DNA from: Dictyobacter aurantiacus
GTDB lineage: Bacteria; Chloroflexota; Ktedonobacteria; Ktedonobacterales; Ktedonobacteraceae
Direction of reading: 5' to 3'
Length of the DNA stretch: 64,000 nucleotides
Assembly: GCF_003967515.1 (NCBI RefSeq)
Contig: NZ_BIFQ01000001.1
Location: 4,092,001 to 4,156,000, forward strand
Below the pieces are notes generated by a model. The model made no database searches. It saw nothing but the letters and a program-made list of their open reading frames with translations, and was not told the origin of the DNA. Shown here in pieces: positions 1 through 9,235 of this stretch (its first letter is position 1; the number at the start of each line of letters is the position of its first letter). The translations under genes and the position numbers were made by a program.

Positions 1-1
1 C

Positions 2-1369
2 GTAGATAATCGCCTGTCCTTACAGAGCGAGAAGATGCAGATGGCGACCACCTCATGGTTCGCGGCGGGTCACCGCTTTGATGCTCAATTTTTCAACCAG
101 ATGCTGCAGGGAGTGCCTGGCAACGAGTTCACGGTGGACAATCCATCATATATCAAGTTCATTGATATTCACACCGGGAGGACGCTTTACCACTCGGCCA
201 ATCTGCAAAGTGAAAGCTTCACCTTCAATCAGGCCGATACGAGAGTGATTCTGCAGGGACAGAATGTATTTCGTACCTACCAGCAGGATGGGAGCCTGCA
301 GGTACGCACCCTGACCTTCCCGATACGCGATGATGCCCATGCGATCATCGCGATCGCCCAGGTTGGTAACTCGCTTGCGCCGGTCAGTGAGATGCAGCGA
401 GTCCTGCTGCTGTTTCTAGGTATCGGTATGCTGGTGGCGGCCCTGCTGGCCTATGTCATCGGCTCTCTCGTCACCAATCGCGAATTGCGTCCATTAAGCG
501 ATTTAAGCGCCAGCATGCTTGATTTAAGCGTGGATAGCCTCGGTGCGCGCCTCGCTCCTACCTCATCGGCCACCGAGATACTGCAATTGACCGATGCTTT
601 CAACCACATGACGGAAAGGCTGGAGAAAAGCTTTCAGCTCCAGCGCCGTTTCGTGGCCGACGTCTCACACGAGCTACGTACCCCTCTTACAGCTATCCGA
701 GGGCAGATAGATATCCTCCTGATGGATCCCAATCTCAAGGGTACGGTCCACCATGATGTGCAGGAGATCAATGTAGAGCTCCGACGCGTCTCCTGGCTAC
801 TAAACAACCTGCTGTTAATGGCTCGGGCCGAAGTGGGCATCATACCTGAACTGGACAAGAAGCATGTGCAGGCGGTAGAGCTAGATACGTTGCTGATCGA
901 GATCTTACGCCAGTTGCAGGGAGACAGGCAGGCCGTGGATCTGCGGATGGGGCAGCTGGAGCAAATTGGCGTGCGGGGTGATAGAGATCTGCTCAAGCAC
1001 ATGATCATCAATATCTGCGATAATGCACTACAGTATACACAATCCGGTGGACATGTTCTCGTGGAATTAACCACGCAGCAGGAACCACCATCCGGTATCG
1101 ACAGCAAGCAGTATAATCGCAGCGCCTCATGGGCCACGATCCACATCTGCGATACGGGTCCGGGCATCGCCCCCCGCGACATTCCCCATATCTTTGAGCA
1201 CTACTATCGAGCGACGCAGCCAAATTCCCGTAGTAAGCACGGTGCCGGACTGGGTCTCTTCGTGTCCCGCCTCATCGCCAGTGCGCATGGTGGTGATATC
1301 ACCGTTGATAGCCAGCTAGCAAAAGGATCATGTTTCTATATATGGCTACCAATGAATTCTGGTGATTGA
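2..1369 (+). CDS. Sensor histidine kinase, N-terminus cut by window edge
   Basis: The reading frame is open to the first bases of the window, so the true start lies upstream. Counting from the first ATG at 35, there is an extracytoplasmic segment, a membrane helix at about residues 121-145, a HAMP-like linker to about 200, an H-box with phospho-acceptor His near 212 (SHELRTP), an N-box (NICDNALQYT), G1 (DTGPGIAP) and G2 (GAGLGLF). It is a classical membrane-bound two-component kinase that autophosphorylates and passes phosphate to a response regulator, probably encoded just upstream outside the window. The signal sensed is unknown. The family is certain and the start unknown. Confidence 0.93.
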   Translation, partial: VDNRLSLQSEKMQMATTSWFAAGHRFDAQFFNQMLQGVPGNEFTVDNPSYIKFIDIHTGRTLYHSANLQSESFTFNQADTRVILQGQNVFRTYQQDGSLQVRTLTFPIRDDAHAIIAIAQVGNSLAPVSEMQRVLLLFLGIGMLVAALLAYVIGSLVTNRELRPLSDLSASMLDLSVDSLGARLAPTSSATEILQLTDAFNHMTERLEKSFQLQRRFVADVSHELRTPLTAIRGQIDILLMDPNLKGTVHHDVQEINVELRRVSWLLNNLLLMARAEVGIIPELDKKHVQAVELDTLLIEILRQLQGDRQAVDLRMGQLEQIGVRGDRDLLKHMIINICDNALQYTQSGGHVLVELTTQQEPPSGIDSKQYNRSASWATIHICDTGPGIAPRDIPHIFEHYYRATQPNSRSKHGAGLGLFVSRLIASAHGGDITVDSQLAKGSCFYIWLPMNSGD

Positions 1370-1583
1370 CCACTCCTCAGCGCGACGTTCGCATCGTTGT
1401 ATCTTTCTATTGCATCGGGCCGTAATGTCATTATGGCATTCTCTCGCGAACCGATAATCCCTGTGCTACGAAAATAGGATTTATGGCTGTAAAAGAATGG
1501 CATGCATTTATCTTAGAAATAGCCATACCACTTGTTATAGCACTTTATTATTGGCAATGCCCGATGCTTTAAAGGATGATACC

Positions 1584-2711
1584 ATGCTTCCAAAAGAATC
1601 AATGCAGTCTGACGATTCTCAGCGGCAAGACACGTTAAGTGAAGAACAGGCTCTCCTGGGTAGGGATGAGCAATTTCATTTATGGATCGAGAATATCGCT
1701 GATATTATTACCGTATTTAAAGCGGATGGCACGATTTTTTACCAGAGTGCCTCCATTACACGCCTGTTAGGCTGGGCGGTCGAGGAACGCGTCGGCCAGA
1801 ATATATTTACCAATCCCATTACCCATCCCGATGATATCCAGGCCCAGCAAACTTTTCTCTTTGACGCTATCAATAATCCAGACAAAGTAGTCACCAGCAC
1901 GTTTCGCCTCCTGCGCAAGGACGGCACATTTTGCTATATCGAGGCCATTGCTCGCAACCTGCTGCATCATCCCCTGGTTCAGGGTATTGTCAGCACATAT
2001 CGCGACATCACTGAACGAATGGAGCTGGAGAAGCGCAAAGAGGAGTTTATCCGTGCCGCCAGCCACGAGCTGCGCGCTCCTATCACCAACCTCAAGGGCC
2101 ATACCCAGGTGCTCAAGATGATGCTCGCGGAACATGATGCGATGGAGGAACCGGTTGAATACCTCTCAATCATGGATAAGCAGATCGATCGTTTAACCCG
2201 GCTTATTAACGATCTCCTCGATGTCACGAAGATCAGGGCCAGCATGATGGATTATAAGGATACCCTGTTTGAGGTTGATCCTTTTGTGCGTGACCTGGTA
2301 GTCTTGCTCCAGCACAACTCTTCCCATCACACGCTGCGGTTTCGCGGAGAATCCCATGCCACGCTCTTCGCTGATAAGGATCGCCTGGCGCAGGTCATCA
2401 TCAACCTGGTCATGAATGCCATCAAATATTCACCCCGGGGGTGTCCCATCGATATCACCGTAGCCGCAGAGGATAATCGTGTGCTCATACGGGTGCGCGA
2501 TTACGGGAAAGGTATCCCCGAACTCTACCGGCAGAAGATCTTCGAACGCTTCTATCGCGTGCGGGATACGGACAATGACAATCGCTCGGGTCTGGGCATC
2601 GGTTTATATGTCGCCAGAGAAATCGTCGCGCGACACCATGGGGAGCTCTCAGTTGAGAGCCAGCCCGGCGAAGGTTCAACCTTCACCATCTCCCTGCCCA
2701 TCAATGCCTGA
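1584..2711 (+). CDS. PAS-domain sensor histidine kinase, soluble
   Basis: A PAS domain covers about residues 30-145 (it ends with the typical YRDITER). A HisKA box follows with His near 161 (ASHELRAP), then an HATPase domain with NLVMNAIKYSP, DYGKGIP and GLGIGLYVA. No membrane helix is seen, so it probably senses a cytoplasmic cue through PAS. I chose the ATG at 1584 because AAAGGATG lies just before it (1571-1578). An upstream ATG at 1497 would add 29 residues with no clear ribosome site. No response regulator is adjacent, so it is an orphan or works with a distant partner. It ends before a palindromic repeat that may stop transcription. Confidence 0.92.
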   Translation: MLPKESMQSDDSQRQDTLSEEQALLGRDEQFHLWIENIADIITVFKADGTIFYQSASITRLLGWAVEERVGQNIFTNPITHPDDIQAQQTFLFDAINNPDKVVTSTFRLLRKDGTFCYIEAIARNLLHHPLVQGIVSTYRDITERMELEKRKEEFIRAASHELRAPITNLKGHTQVLKMMLAEHDAMEEPVEYLSIMDKQIDRLTRLINDLLDVTKIRASMMDYKDTLFEVDPFVRDLVVLLQHNSSHHTLRFRGESHATLFADKDRLAQVIINLVMNAIKYSPRGCPIDITVAAEDNRVLIRVRDYGKGIPELYRQKIFERFYRVRDTDNDNRSGLGIGLYVAREIVARHHGELSVESQPGEGSTFTISLPINA

Positions 2712-2752
2712 TAACCATGGTTGAATGGACCTTTTCCTCTGTTTTGGGGTAC

Positions 2753-2897
2753 GTGAGCGCTCCCGCTGCGCAGCCGCTCTGTTTTACGTTAGTGCATAGG
2801 GGGCGCATTCGCGCCTCCTATGCACTAACGTAAAACCTGATTATTGAGCACATCTTGATTCAACAATATGCAATAACCCTTGAACACCGCAGGGGTG
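2753..2897. repeat. Composite palindromic repeat, copy 1
   Basis: The core is an inverted repeat with 26-base arms (2781-2806 and 2811-2836), a 4-base loop and one G-T type mismatch. Its apex carries GGGGGCGC/GCGCCTCC. To the left (2753-2780) is a GC-rich module which, read in reverse, resembles the GCGGCCGC module beside other copies. To the right (2882-2897) lies GAACACCGCAGGGGTG, similar to the GAGCACC module of other copies. It sits between two convergent genes and could end transcription from both sides. No long T-run follows. Confidence 0.85.
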
Positions 2898-2901
2898 AAA
2901 G

Positions 2902-3816
2902 CTATCTCCCGCTCCAGACGAGGACAAAGTGCTCAGAGTTTCCTATCATGCCCCAGCCTTCCGGTTTGGAGGGTTCATGTTTGCGTCCTTCGCCTTTGTG
3001 TTTGGAGGGGAGCGCGCCCTTGATGATACTGGTATCCTTCAGGGCTTCCAGCTTTTTGACCGGCGCTTCGCTCTTCTCTTTGACCGTTGCAACGGCCTCT
3101 TTAGTGGCCTGGGCGATATTTTTCGAGATCTGTTTAGGTTTACCCAGGAACTCCATAGCTTTATGCAGCAATTCCTGTACCACCTCAACCGCCCGGTTGA
3201 GCTTCTGCAGGATGGTCTGAATCAGACCCACTTCCTCTTTTTTTCCGACCAGTGGTGAAACTTTATGCAGAACATCGATACCTCTGGTCACTTTAGCCAG
3301 TGTCTCTTGCAGTTCACCAATTTTATCTGTAGTCCTGTCCAGAAGCTCCAGGGCTGCGCCAACACTCCCTTGCCGATTGACCAGTGGTTCTACTTTATGT
3401 AAAAGGTTCTGCCCGGTATGCGCGCGCTTATCGACTGTATCCAGTACATTATGTACAGGCTTGAGCGTTTCCTTATTGTCTAGCAGCGGCTCGATTTTAT
3501 TGAGTATCTGCCTGGCAACCGAGACGCTGAGGATAACCTTGGCCAGAATATCCTGCGCTTTGTCGACATTTTCAGCTACCCGGCTGAGCAGGTCTTGTGA
3601 AGGTTCTTTCTTCTCTTCCTCGGCAGGTTGCTCAGAAATCTCTCCTTCTTTCTCTGAAGATGACTCAGAAGCCTCTTCTTCGGGATACTGCTCATCCTGC
3701 TCGGCAGTCTCCTGCTCTTTATCCGCGGTAGACTGTTCATCCTGTTCGGGTCTTGTCTGTGTTTCTGCCTGGGTAGAGGTATCTTCAGAATGCTCTTTGA
3801 CGTTTTTGTTTGCCAT
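2902..3816 (-). CDS. Acidic repeat protein of gas-vesicle locus, GvpC-like (putative)
   Basis: This 304-residue protein has three parts. Residues 1-75 are acidic and Gln/Glu/Ser-rich. A helical middle (about 78-215) repeats a pattern such as ILNKIEPLLDN, LLHKVEPLVNR and VLHKVSPLVGK every 34-44 residues. The C-terminal segment of about 50 residues ends GWGMIGNSEHFVLVW and is shared with three other proteins of this locus. Amphipathic repeats of about 33 residues are the hallmark of GvpC, the outer strengthening protein of gas vesicles, so a similar role is inferred, but no direct sequence match to GvpC is claimed. AAGGGGAT precedes the ATG. It lies divergent to gvpA across a 625-base region. 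Confidence 0.7.
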   Translation of the reverse strand: MANKNVKEHSEDTSTQAETQTRPEQDEQSTADKEQETAEQDEQYPEEEASESSSEKEGEISEQPAEEEKKEPSQDLLSRVAENVDKAQDILAKVILSVSVARQILNKIEPLLDNKETLKPVHNVLDTVDKRAHTGQNLLHKVEPLVNRQGSVGAALELLDRTTDKIGELQETLAKVTRGIDVLHKVSPLVGKKEEVGLIQTILQKLNRAVEVVQELLHKAMEFLGKPKQISKNIAQATKEAVATVKEKSEAPVKKLEALKDTSIIKGALPSKHKGEGRKHEPSKPEGWGMIGNSEHFVLVWSGR

Positions 3817-4441
3817 ATGTATCCCCTTATGTATTGGTACTGATTGTGATGTACTGCCTAACCGCTCAAGTCTATTGGTATACTATCTCTGATAGTGCCC
3901 GGCTTTGTTGTCCGGGTATTTACATGATTTCTTCATGTTATGTGCCTCTGTTAAAAAACCGGGTTACCGGAGCTTTGCTGTAACCTACAACTGCATCGAT
4001 ATATAGTCAACCCTAAAAGTCAACTATTATGTCTGTTTCTTTTTAAGAATAACATATTTCAATCTATGCTAGCCCATTGGTAATCTTTCTTCGTGCGAAG
4101 GATTTCGCAGGAAAGATTGGTTAAGCCGGTGTATAGCCAGTTACATTTTGAAGATGAGCTGGAAACTTATAAGATTTCGGCATCGTGTATAGATTTATAG
4201 GCAGCAAAAAAATAGAAATGTTACAATGCCTATGCAGTTATTTTCTATATGTTCAACCTGAGGCAGCTTACTTATCATTGCTTAATATAAGCAGGCTGAA
4301 TGCATAAAAAGTTTTAGGAATCTTTGGGGATTTACAAATAGAATCTAAACTGAAGCTTGAACATCAAATTATGTCTAGTGTAAATAAAAAAGCTAGACGC
4401 CTAAAAAGCCATACGCCAGCGTGCAGTATGAGGAGGGAAAG
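3817..4441. other. Divergent intergenic region upstream of gvpA
   Basis: This AT-rich stretch of 625 bases separates the repeat protein on the minus strand from gvpA on the plus strand. I see no credible open frame. It should hold the promoters of both units. The only distinctive sequence is a motif at 4331-4356 that recurs at 15448-15483 upstream of the second plus-strand gas-vesicle operon. Confidence 0.6.
4331..4356 (+). promoter_or_regulatory. Motif shared by two gas-vesicle upstream regions, copy 1
   Basis: TTTACAAATAGA is followed by TCTAAAC and CTGAAGC. The same elements recur in the same order at 15448-15483 (TTTACAAATAGA, TTCAAAC, ACTGAAGC) with about 10 extra bases before the last block. 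Copy 1 lies about 86 bases before the gvpA start. It may be an activator site or part of a non-standard promoter. A good -10 box is not visible at normal spacing. Confidence 0.4.
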
Positions 4442-4672
4442 ATGCCAGTAGAAAAAGTTGTAGCGTCATCAAGTCTGGTAGAAGTACTTGACCGCATTCT
4501 TGATAAAGGGATCGTTATCGATGCCTGGGTCAGAGTCTCGTTGATCGGTATTGAAATTCTAACCATTGAAGCCAGGGTTGTTGTTGCTTCCGTCGAAACA
4601 TACCTCAAATACGCCGAGGCTATCGGCCTGATCGCTTCTGGATCAGAGGCTGGCGCCGCTGAGGCGAGCTAG
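4442..4672 (+). CDS. gvpA: Gas vesicle structural protein GvpA
   Basis: The 76-residue product has the near-invariant GvpA core: SSLVEVLDRILDKGIVIDAW, then VRVSLIGIEILTIEARVVVASVETYL and KYAEAIGL. GvpA is the small hydrophobic protein that assembles into the ribbed wall of gas vesicles. I chose the ATG at 4442 over one at 4421 because AGGAGG at 4431-4436 is ideally placed and the protein then begins MPVEKV, as GvpA proteins do. It is the first gene of a plus-strand unit with gvpH, an AAA ATPase, gvpO and gvpL, but a 270-base gap follows it, so high-level separate expression is plausible. Confidence 0.98.
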   Translation: MPVEKVVASSSLVEVLDRILDKGIVIDAWVRVSLIGIEILTIEARVVVASVETYLKYAEAIGLIASGSEAGAAEAS

Positions 4673-4942
4673 TTAACAACATCATATTTCTCAGGGCCAG
4701 GCAGAAGAGGAACGAATGTGGTAACGAACCGCGTCACCTCAACTGGTCCTGTTGAGAGATCTGATGATTCCTGCCTGAGATGTAGCGCAGTAGCGCCTGG
4801 CTTGATTGTTGGTGACGTGAAATAACAAAGCGGCGACACCAGTCCCCCTCTTTTTAAGCAGGATAGTTGATTAAACGGCGTCAATGATCAAGCCGATGCG
4901 TGAAAAAATGATGTTGAGATGAGCCACAGGAGAGGGTGTTGT

Positions 4943-5500
4943 ATGGCGACAAAGGGTGACGACCAGAAGAAACAACAGCAGAAAGACGGCGAGGATAAAT
5001 CCACCACAGGGCATGGCTCTTTTATCGGATTTTTTCGCGGCCTTGAATCATTGTTGAACACGGTGATTACCGTAGAAGAGAGCGCGGGAGAGCAAGAACG
5101 TAAGTATGAAGGGGAAGCGAATAGCCTCTCAGGCCGTTTAAAAACAGGCTTTAGTCTTTCTGTCAAAACCAACCTGCTAGATGTCACCACGCGTCCGTCC
5201 GCTGAACCTGTCAGGGTCGTTACCCACAAATCCATGCCTGGGGCAGAACCAGAGCCATTTGTTGATTTCTTCAATGAACAGGATCATGTGCGGATCATTG
5301 CTGAGCTTCAAGGGATCGAAGAAGAGCATGTTCATACCGAGATACAGGGTGATATATTCATTCTTTCAACCAGCGGTGGGAGTCGACGTGCCTATAGTAA
5401 AGAGATCGTTTTGCCCGAGGATATGGATGTCAGCACGCTGACACAGAAGTATACCAATGGCATCCTGGAGATCAGAATGGATAAGATGCGCCATGGCTAA
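4943..5500 (+). CDS. gvpH: GvpH-like Hsp20/alpha-crystallin family protein
   Basis: The product has about 185 residues. A charged N-terminus (KKQQQKDGEDK) and a linker are followed from about residue 90 by an alpha-crystallin-like fold: PFVDFFNEQDHVRIIAELQG, EEEHVHTEIQGD and KYTNGILEIRM. Hsp20-type GvpH proteins of gas-vesicle loci are thought to act as chaperones for assembly. The start at 4943 follows GGAGAGGG; an upstream start would add 8 residues (MSHRRGCC). Its stop overlaps the next gene's start by 8 bases, which suggests translational coupling to the AAA ATPase. The assignment to GvpH rather than a generic Hsp20 rests partly on context. Confidence 0.82.
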   Translation: MATKGDDQKKQQQKDGEDKSTTGHGSFIGFFRGLESLLNTVITVEESAGEQERKYEGEANSLSGRLKTGFSLSVKTNLLDVTTRPSAEPVRVVTHKSMPGAEPEPFVDFFNEQDHVRIIAELQGIEEEHVHTEIQGDIFILSTSGGSRRAYSKEIVLPEDMDVSTLTQKYTNGILEIRMDKMRHG

Positions 5501-7610
5501 TGCGGTGGTTCATCTCAGGGTCGCTGAAGCCAATGCGCGTGATGTTGGCCGTGGGATCGCCCGCATCGATCCCGATGTCATGACAAAACTGGGCATCAAC
5601 GACACAGGAGAGGTCATCAGCCTCAAAGGGAAACGCGAGACGGTCGTCAAGATTATGCCCACGTTTCCAGATATGCGGGGACGCGGCATCGTTCAGATCG
5701 ACGGCATCATCCGTGAAAATGCCCAGGTGGGTCTGGATGAACAGGTCACGCTGGCGCGCATCCCTGTTGCGCAGGCGCGCAAAGTCACGCTCTCACCACT
5801 TACCTCGCTGGACAATATGGCCATTGATCGGGCCTATTTTTCCAGACAACTGGCAAACATGCCCGTTATGCGTGGTGATCGGGTTCAGCTCACCTTCCTG
5901 GGTACCAAAAAGCAAGATTTCAACGTTGTGGATACACAATCAGCTGGTGCCGTCCTGATCGTGCCACAGACGACCATCTCCATTACCGGTGAAGGCAAGG
6001 CCACCGATGTGCGCATGACCTATGAGGATATTGGTGGATTGGGGACGCAGATCAAGCGCATTCGGGAGATGATCGAGCTGCCGTTGCGTTTTCCCCGCAT
6101 CTTTGCGCGTCTGGGTGTTGCACCTCCCAAAGGGGTCCTACTCCATGGGCCGCCCGGCTGTGGAAAGACCTTGATTGCCAGGGTGATTGCCAATGAGACG
6201 GATGCCACCTTCTTGCACCTTTCCGGGCCAGAGATCATGCATAAGTTCTATGGCGAGTCCGAGGCCCACCTGCGCAACATCTTTGAGAAGGCCAAAAAGA
6301 ATGCCCCGAGTGTGCTCTTTTTTGACGAACTGGACGCGATTGGACCCAAGAGGGAAGAGCTCGGCGGTGAAAAGCAGGTCGAGTTGCGTGTTGTCTCGCA
6401 ATTGCTGGCTCTGATGGACGGACTGGAGGAGCGCGGCCAGGTTATCATCATCGGCGCCACCAACCTTCCCGATATCCTTGACCCGGCCCTGCGCCGTCCC
6501 GGCCGCTTTGACCGCGAAATCGTGATCCCCATTCCTGACAAGAATGGACGCAGGGAGATTCTCACCATTCACACCAGGGGAGTACCCCTGGCAGATGATG
6601 TCGACCTTGATCGACTGGCATTTCTCACCCACGGTTTTGTCGGGGCGGATCTAGCGGCCCTGGCGCGCGAGGCCGCCATGTATGCGATCCGCCGCTTCCT
6701 GCCAAAGATCGATTTTGAGCGTGGCATCCTGCCAGAACAGGATATGCTGGCCCTTGAGGTGACGATGGACGATTTTCTGCAGGCGCGGCGCGAGGTCGAA
6801 CCATCGGCGATTCGCGAGGTCTTCACGGAGATCCCCGAGATCGGCTTTGCTGATATTGGTGGCTTGAACAACATCAAGCGGATCCTGACGGAGACCGTCA
6901 AGGATCCTCTGTACCATCCCGAGGTGTATGCCAGGGCCAATACAAAGCCCCCCAAAGGGATTCTGTTGTCCGGTGAGCCCGGCACGGGCAAGACCCTGAT
7001 TGCCAAATCGATAGCCAGGGAATCGGAGGTGAACTTCATCGCTATTTCGGGGCCTGAACTGATGTCCAGGTACGTCGGTGAGAGCGAACGTGGCATCAGA
7101 GAGGTCTTCAAAAAGGCCCGCATGGCTGCCCCCTGTATCCTGTTTTTTGATGAGATAGAAACCCTGATCCCGAAGCGCGGCCTCAGTAGCGGTGACCAGG
7201 TGACAGAGCGCGTGACTACCCAGTTCTTAACCGAGATGGATGGTATTGAAGAATTGAGAGGCGTGCTTGTGCTAGCCAGTACCAATCGGCCGGATCTGAT
7301 AGACGCCGCCATGTTGCGGCCCGGACGCTTCGATCTGCAAATCGAACTTCCCAAACCTGATGCAGAGGAGCGGGAGGCCATATTCAAGGTCCATACCCGT
7401 GGTAAGCCGATCGCGAAGTCGGTTAATATTCACCGCATGGCCCAGCAGGCCGAAGGGCTGGTCGGCGCGGATATCGCCTCGCTTTGCCAGCGGGCCAGCC
7501 TGCTCGCCATTCAAGAGTTTTTAGAAAGTAAAGAAGAAGATCTGGATAGACTCCTGATTGAAGAGCGGCATTTTAGCGTAGCCTGGAGTGGTGCAACAGA
7601 TGATATGTAG
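5493..7610 (+). CDS. CDC48/VAT-like double AAA+ ATPase in gas-vesicle operon
   Basis: This 705-residue protein begins with a CDC48-type N domain (about 1-165) and has two AAA modules. The first has Walker A GPPGCGKT near 219-226, Walker B FFDELDAIGPKRE and Arg fingers in RRPGRFDRE. The second has GEPGTGKT, FFDEIETLIPKRG and LRPGRFDLQ. CDC48/p97 enzymes form hexamers that unfold or extract proteins. Most gas-vesicle loci carry the MoxR-type AAA protein GvpN instead, and none is found here, so this ATPase may fill that role (inference). The ATG at 5493 overlaps the gvpH stop. It is followed by a 152-base gap and gvpO. Confidence 0.93.
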   Translation: MANAVVHLRVAEANARDVGRGIARIDPDVMTKLGINDTGEVISLKGKRETVVKIMPTFPDMRGRGIVQIDGIIRENAQVGLDEQVTLARIPVAQARKVTLSPLTSLDNMAIDRAYFSRQLANMPVMRGDRVQLTFLGTKKQDFNVVDTQSAGAVLIVPQTTISITGEGKATDVRMTYEDIGGLGTQIKRIREMIELPLRFPRIFARLGVAPPKGVLLHGPPGCGKTLIARVIANETDATFLHLSGPEIMHKFYGESEAHLRNIFEKAKKNAPSVLFFDELDAIGPKREELGGEKQVELRVVSQLLALMDGLEERGQVIIIGATNLPDILDPALRRPGRFDREIVIPIPDKNGRREILTIHTRGVPLADDVDLDRLAFLTHGFVGADLAALAREAAMYAIRRFLPKIDFERGILPEQDMLALEVTMDDFLQARREVEPSAIREVFTEIPEIGFADIGGLNNIKRILTETVKDPLYHPEVYARANTKPPKGILLSGEPGTGKTLIAKSIARESEVNFIAISGPELMSRYVGESERGIREVFKKARMAAPCILFFDEIETLIPKRGLSSGDQVTERVTTQFLTEMDGIEELRGVLVLASTNRPDLIDAAMLRPGRFDLQIELPKPDAEEREAIFKVHTRGKPIAKSVNIHRMAQQAEGLVGADIASLCQRASLLAIQEFLESKEEDLDRLLIEERHFSVAWSGATDDM

Positions 7611-7762
7611 CAGTCCCCGTCTCATAGAGAGACCGTGGAGAAATTGGGCAATCAGGCTCCAGAATGCGCAAAGGCGCGGCTGAAATACCTGACTTTGACC
7701 GCCCCAAGTGCACATGATAGACTGCACCAGGGCGCCCCACTAGCAGAATAGGAAACCAGACT

Positions 7763-8032
7763 ATGATCAATGAGGTTAAAGAGAAAGTCCAGCAATTCTT
7801 GCGAGATGCGCTCGAAATTAATGAGCCCGGAGAAGGCGTGAAGATCATCGGTATTACGAAGGTTAGCAATGGTTGGGTGTCCGAGGCAGAAGTAATTGAA
7901 AGGGAACCGACCCTGCCAGCACACCGTGTATTTAAAACCGAGCGCTACGTTGTGAAGCTGAATAAGGATCTGGAAGTGTATTCTTTCAGACAGCAGAGCG
8001 GCAATGAACCAGAGGAAGCTGAGGAATTGTAG
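7763..8032 (+). CDS. gvpO: Gas vesicle protein GvpO
   Basis: The 89-residue product matches the GvpO pattern: an N-terminal helix, then GVSKVSNGW-like text (here ITKVSNGWVSEAEVIEREP), PAHRVFKTERYVVKLNKD and LEVYSFRQQ. GvpO is needed for gas-vesicle formation in haloarchaea and is found in actinobacterial clusters, though its biochemical role is unclear. It sits between the AAA ATPase and gvpL, 34 bases before the latter. Confidence 0.9.
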   Translation: MINEVKEKVQQFLRDALEINEPGEGVKIIGITKVSNGWVSEAEVIEREPTLPAHRVFKTERYVVKLNKDLEVYSFRQQSGNEPEEAEEL

Positions 8033-8066
8033 CCGACAGAGATGCTCATCATGATGAGAGAACCAT

Positions 8067-9173
8067 ATGAAGCGCAGAGAGCAAATGAACAATGTGCCTT
8101 CAACCTCTAACCTGTTAACAAACAACCACCAGGAGCCGCCAGAGCAGAATGCGAACATGGTGGCTCTGCTCGAACAATGCAGCATAGAGATGCAGAAGGT
8201 CGAGCAGCGATTGATTGAGGCGCAGGCACAATTTGATGTTGCCCGTTTACGCTTTCAAGAGTTGCAAACAGCTTTGATAAAGCAGTATGCTGCACCACCT
8301 CAAGTCGCCTCCACATCGTCTTCCCAGGCAACTCTTTCAGAAGAGGCTCCAGCCGCGGATGCTGTTTATCCTGCTTCCGGGCTGTACGCCTATGGTTTCG
8401 TCAAAAGGAGCCCTGCTCACCTCGATATCGTTGGTATAGATCACAGGAGTAAAGTGTATCCCGTGAAGGGCAATGGCCTCTCTGTCATGGTGAGTGAGAT
8501 CGATATTGGCCAGTTTGAGGAGCAGGTGAAAAACCTTTACGCGGCCATGACCCAATCTCCCGGCGTGCTGCAGAACCAGGATGGAGCCATTCTACAGGCT
8601 CATGAGCACGTCATTGATACCATCATGCAGCACACCACGATCGTCCCGCTCAAGTTCGGTACGATTCTCCGTGATGAACAGGCCGCGCAGCAACTGCTGG
8701 AGGAGCAAGGCGAGCACTTTAAAGAACTGCTCAACAGATTTCGGGGCAAGGTAGAATGCGGGCTCAAGGTGTATGTCGATAAACGTGTCGTGTTGCAGCA
8801 GATGATGCGGCATGATGCTGAACGTATCAACGCGCAGGAGCAGTCTGAGCCACGCTCGCAAGGGACCGCCTATCTCCTGGCCAGGAAGAAGGAGGAACAG
8901 TTAAAAGAGCAGGTTAATAACGAGCTCATGCGCATCGCCGAGCATATCTTTTACACCTTTGGTCAAACGGCGTTTGATATGAAGCAGAATAGCCTGCAGC
9001 CACCAAAAGCGACGGGTAAAAAGAAAGAGATGATCCTCAACGCCGTGTACCTGGTGGGGCAGGAGCAGCTCTCCGCCTTTTATGAATGGTCCAGGGGTAT
9101 TACCGAGCACTATGCCTCCCTGGAGCTAGAGCTGGAATTTTCTGGTCCCTGGCCCCCTTACAACTTCATGTAG
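8067..9173 (+). CDS. gvpL: Gas vesicle protein GvpL/GvpF family with N-terminal coiled coil
   Basis: This 368-residue protein has an extra N-terminal helix (about residues 30-75, EQCSIEMQKVEQRLIEAQAQ) likely to form a coiled coil, and a Ser/Ala linker. The GvpL/F domain follows from about 105: ASGLYAYGFV, TTIVPLKFGTIL, NAVYLV and a C-terminal GPWPPYNF. GvpF/L proteins bind GvpA and are thought to guide early assembly. It is last in the gvpA-H-AAA-O-L unit. It is the longest of three GvpF/L paralogues in the locus. The exact start is uncertain, since an in-frame ATG at 8085 is also possible. Confidence 0.93.
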   Translation: MKRREQMNNVPSTSNLLTNNHQEPPEQNANMVALLEQCSIEMQKVEQRLIEAQAQFDVARLRFQELQTALIKQYAAPPQVASTSSSQATLSEEAPAADAVYPASGLYAYGFVKRSPAHLDIVGIDHRSKVYPVKGNGLSVMVSEIDIGQFEEQVKNLYAAMTQSPGVLQNQDGAILQAHEHVIDTIMQHTTIVPLKFGTILRDEQAAQQLLEEQGEHFKELLNRFRGKVECGLKVYVDKRVVLQQMMRHDAERINAQEQSEPRSQGTAYLLARKKEEQLKEQVNNELMRIAEHIFYTFGQTAFDMKQNSLQPPKATGKKKEMILNAVYLVGQEQLSAFYEWSRGITEHYASLELELEFSGPWPPYNFM

Positions 9174-9235
9174 AACTTCTGTTGTATGGCACCAACTCTT
9201 GAAAAACAATTGAGTGCCTCCGGCGCGCAGCCTTT

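Noticed and set aside
2781..2836. Simple Rho-independent terminators as explanation for all palindromes
   Set aside because: No T-runs follow, arms are far longer than needed, and several copies lie between divergent genes.
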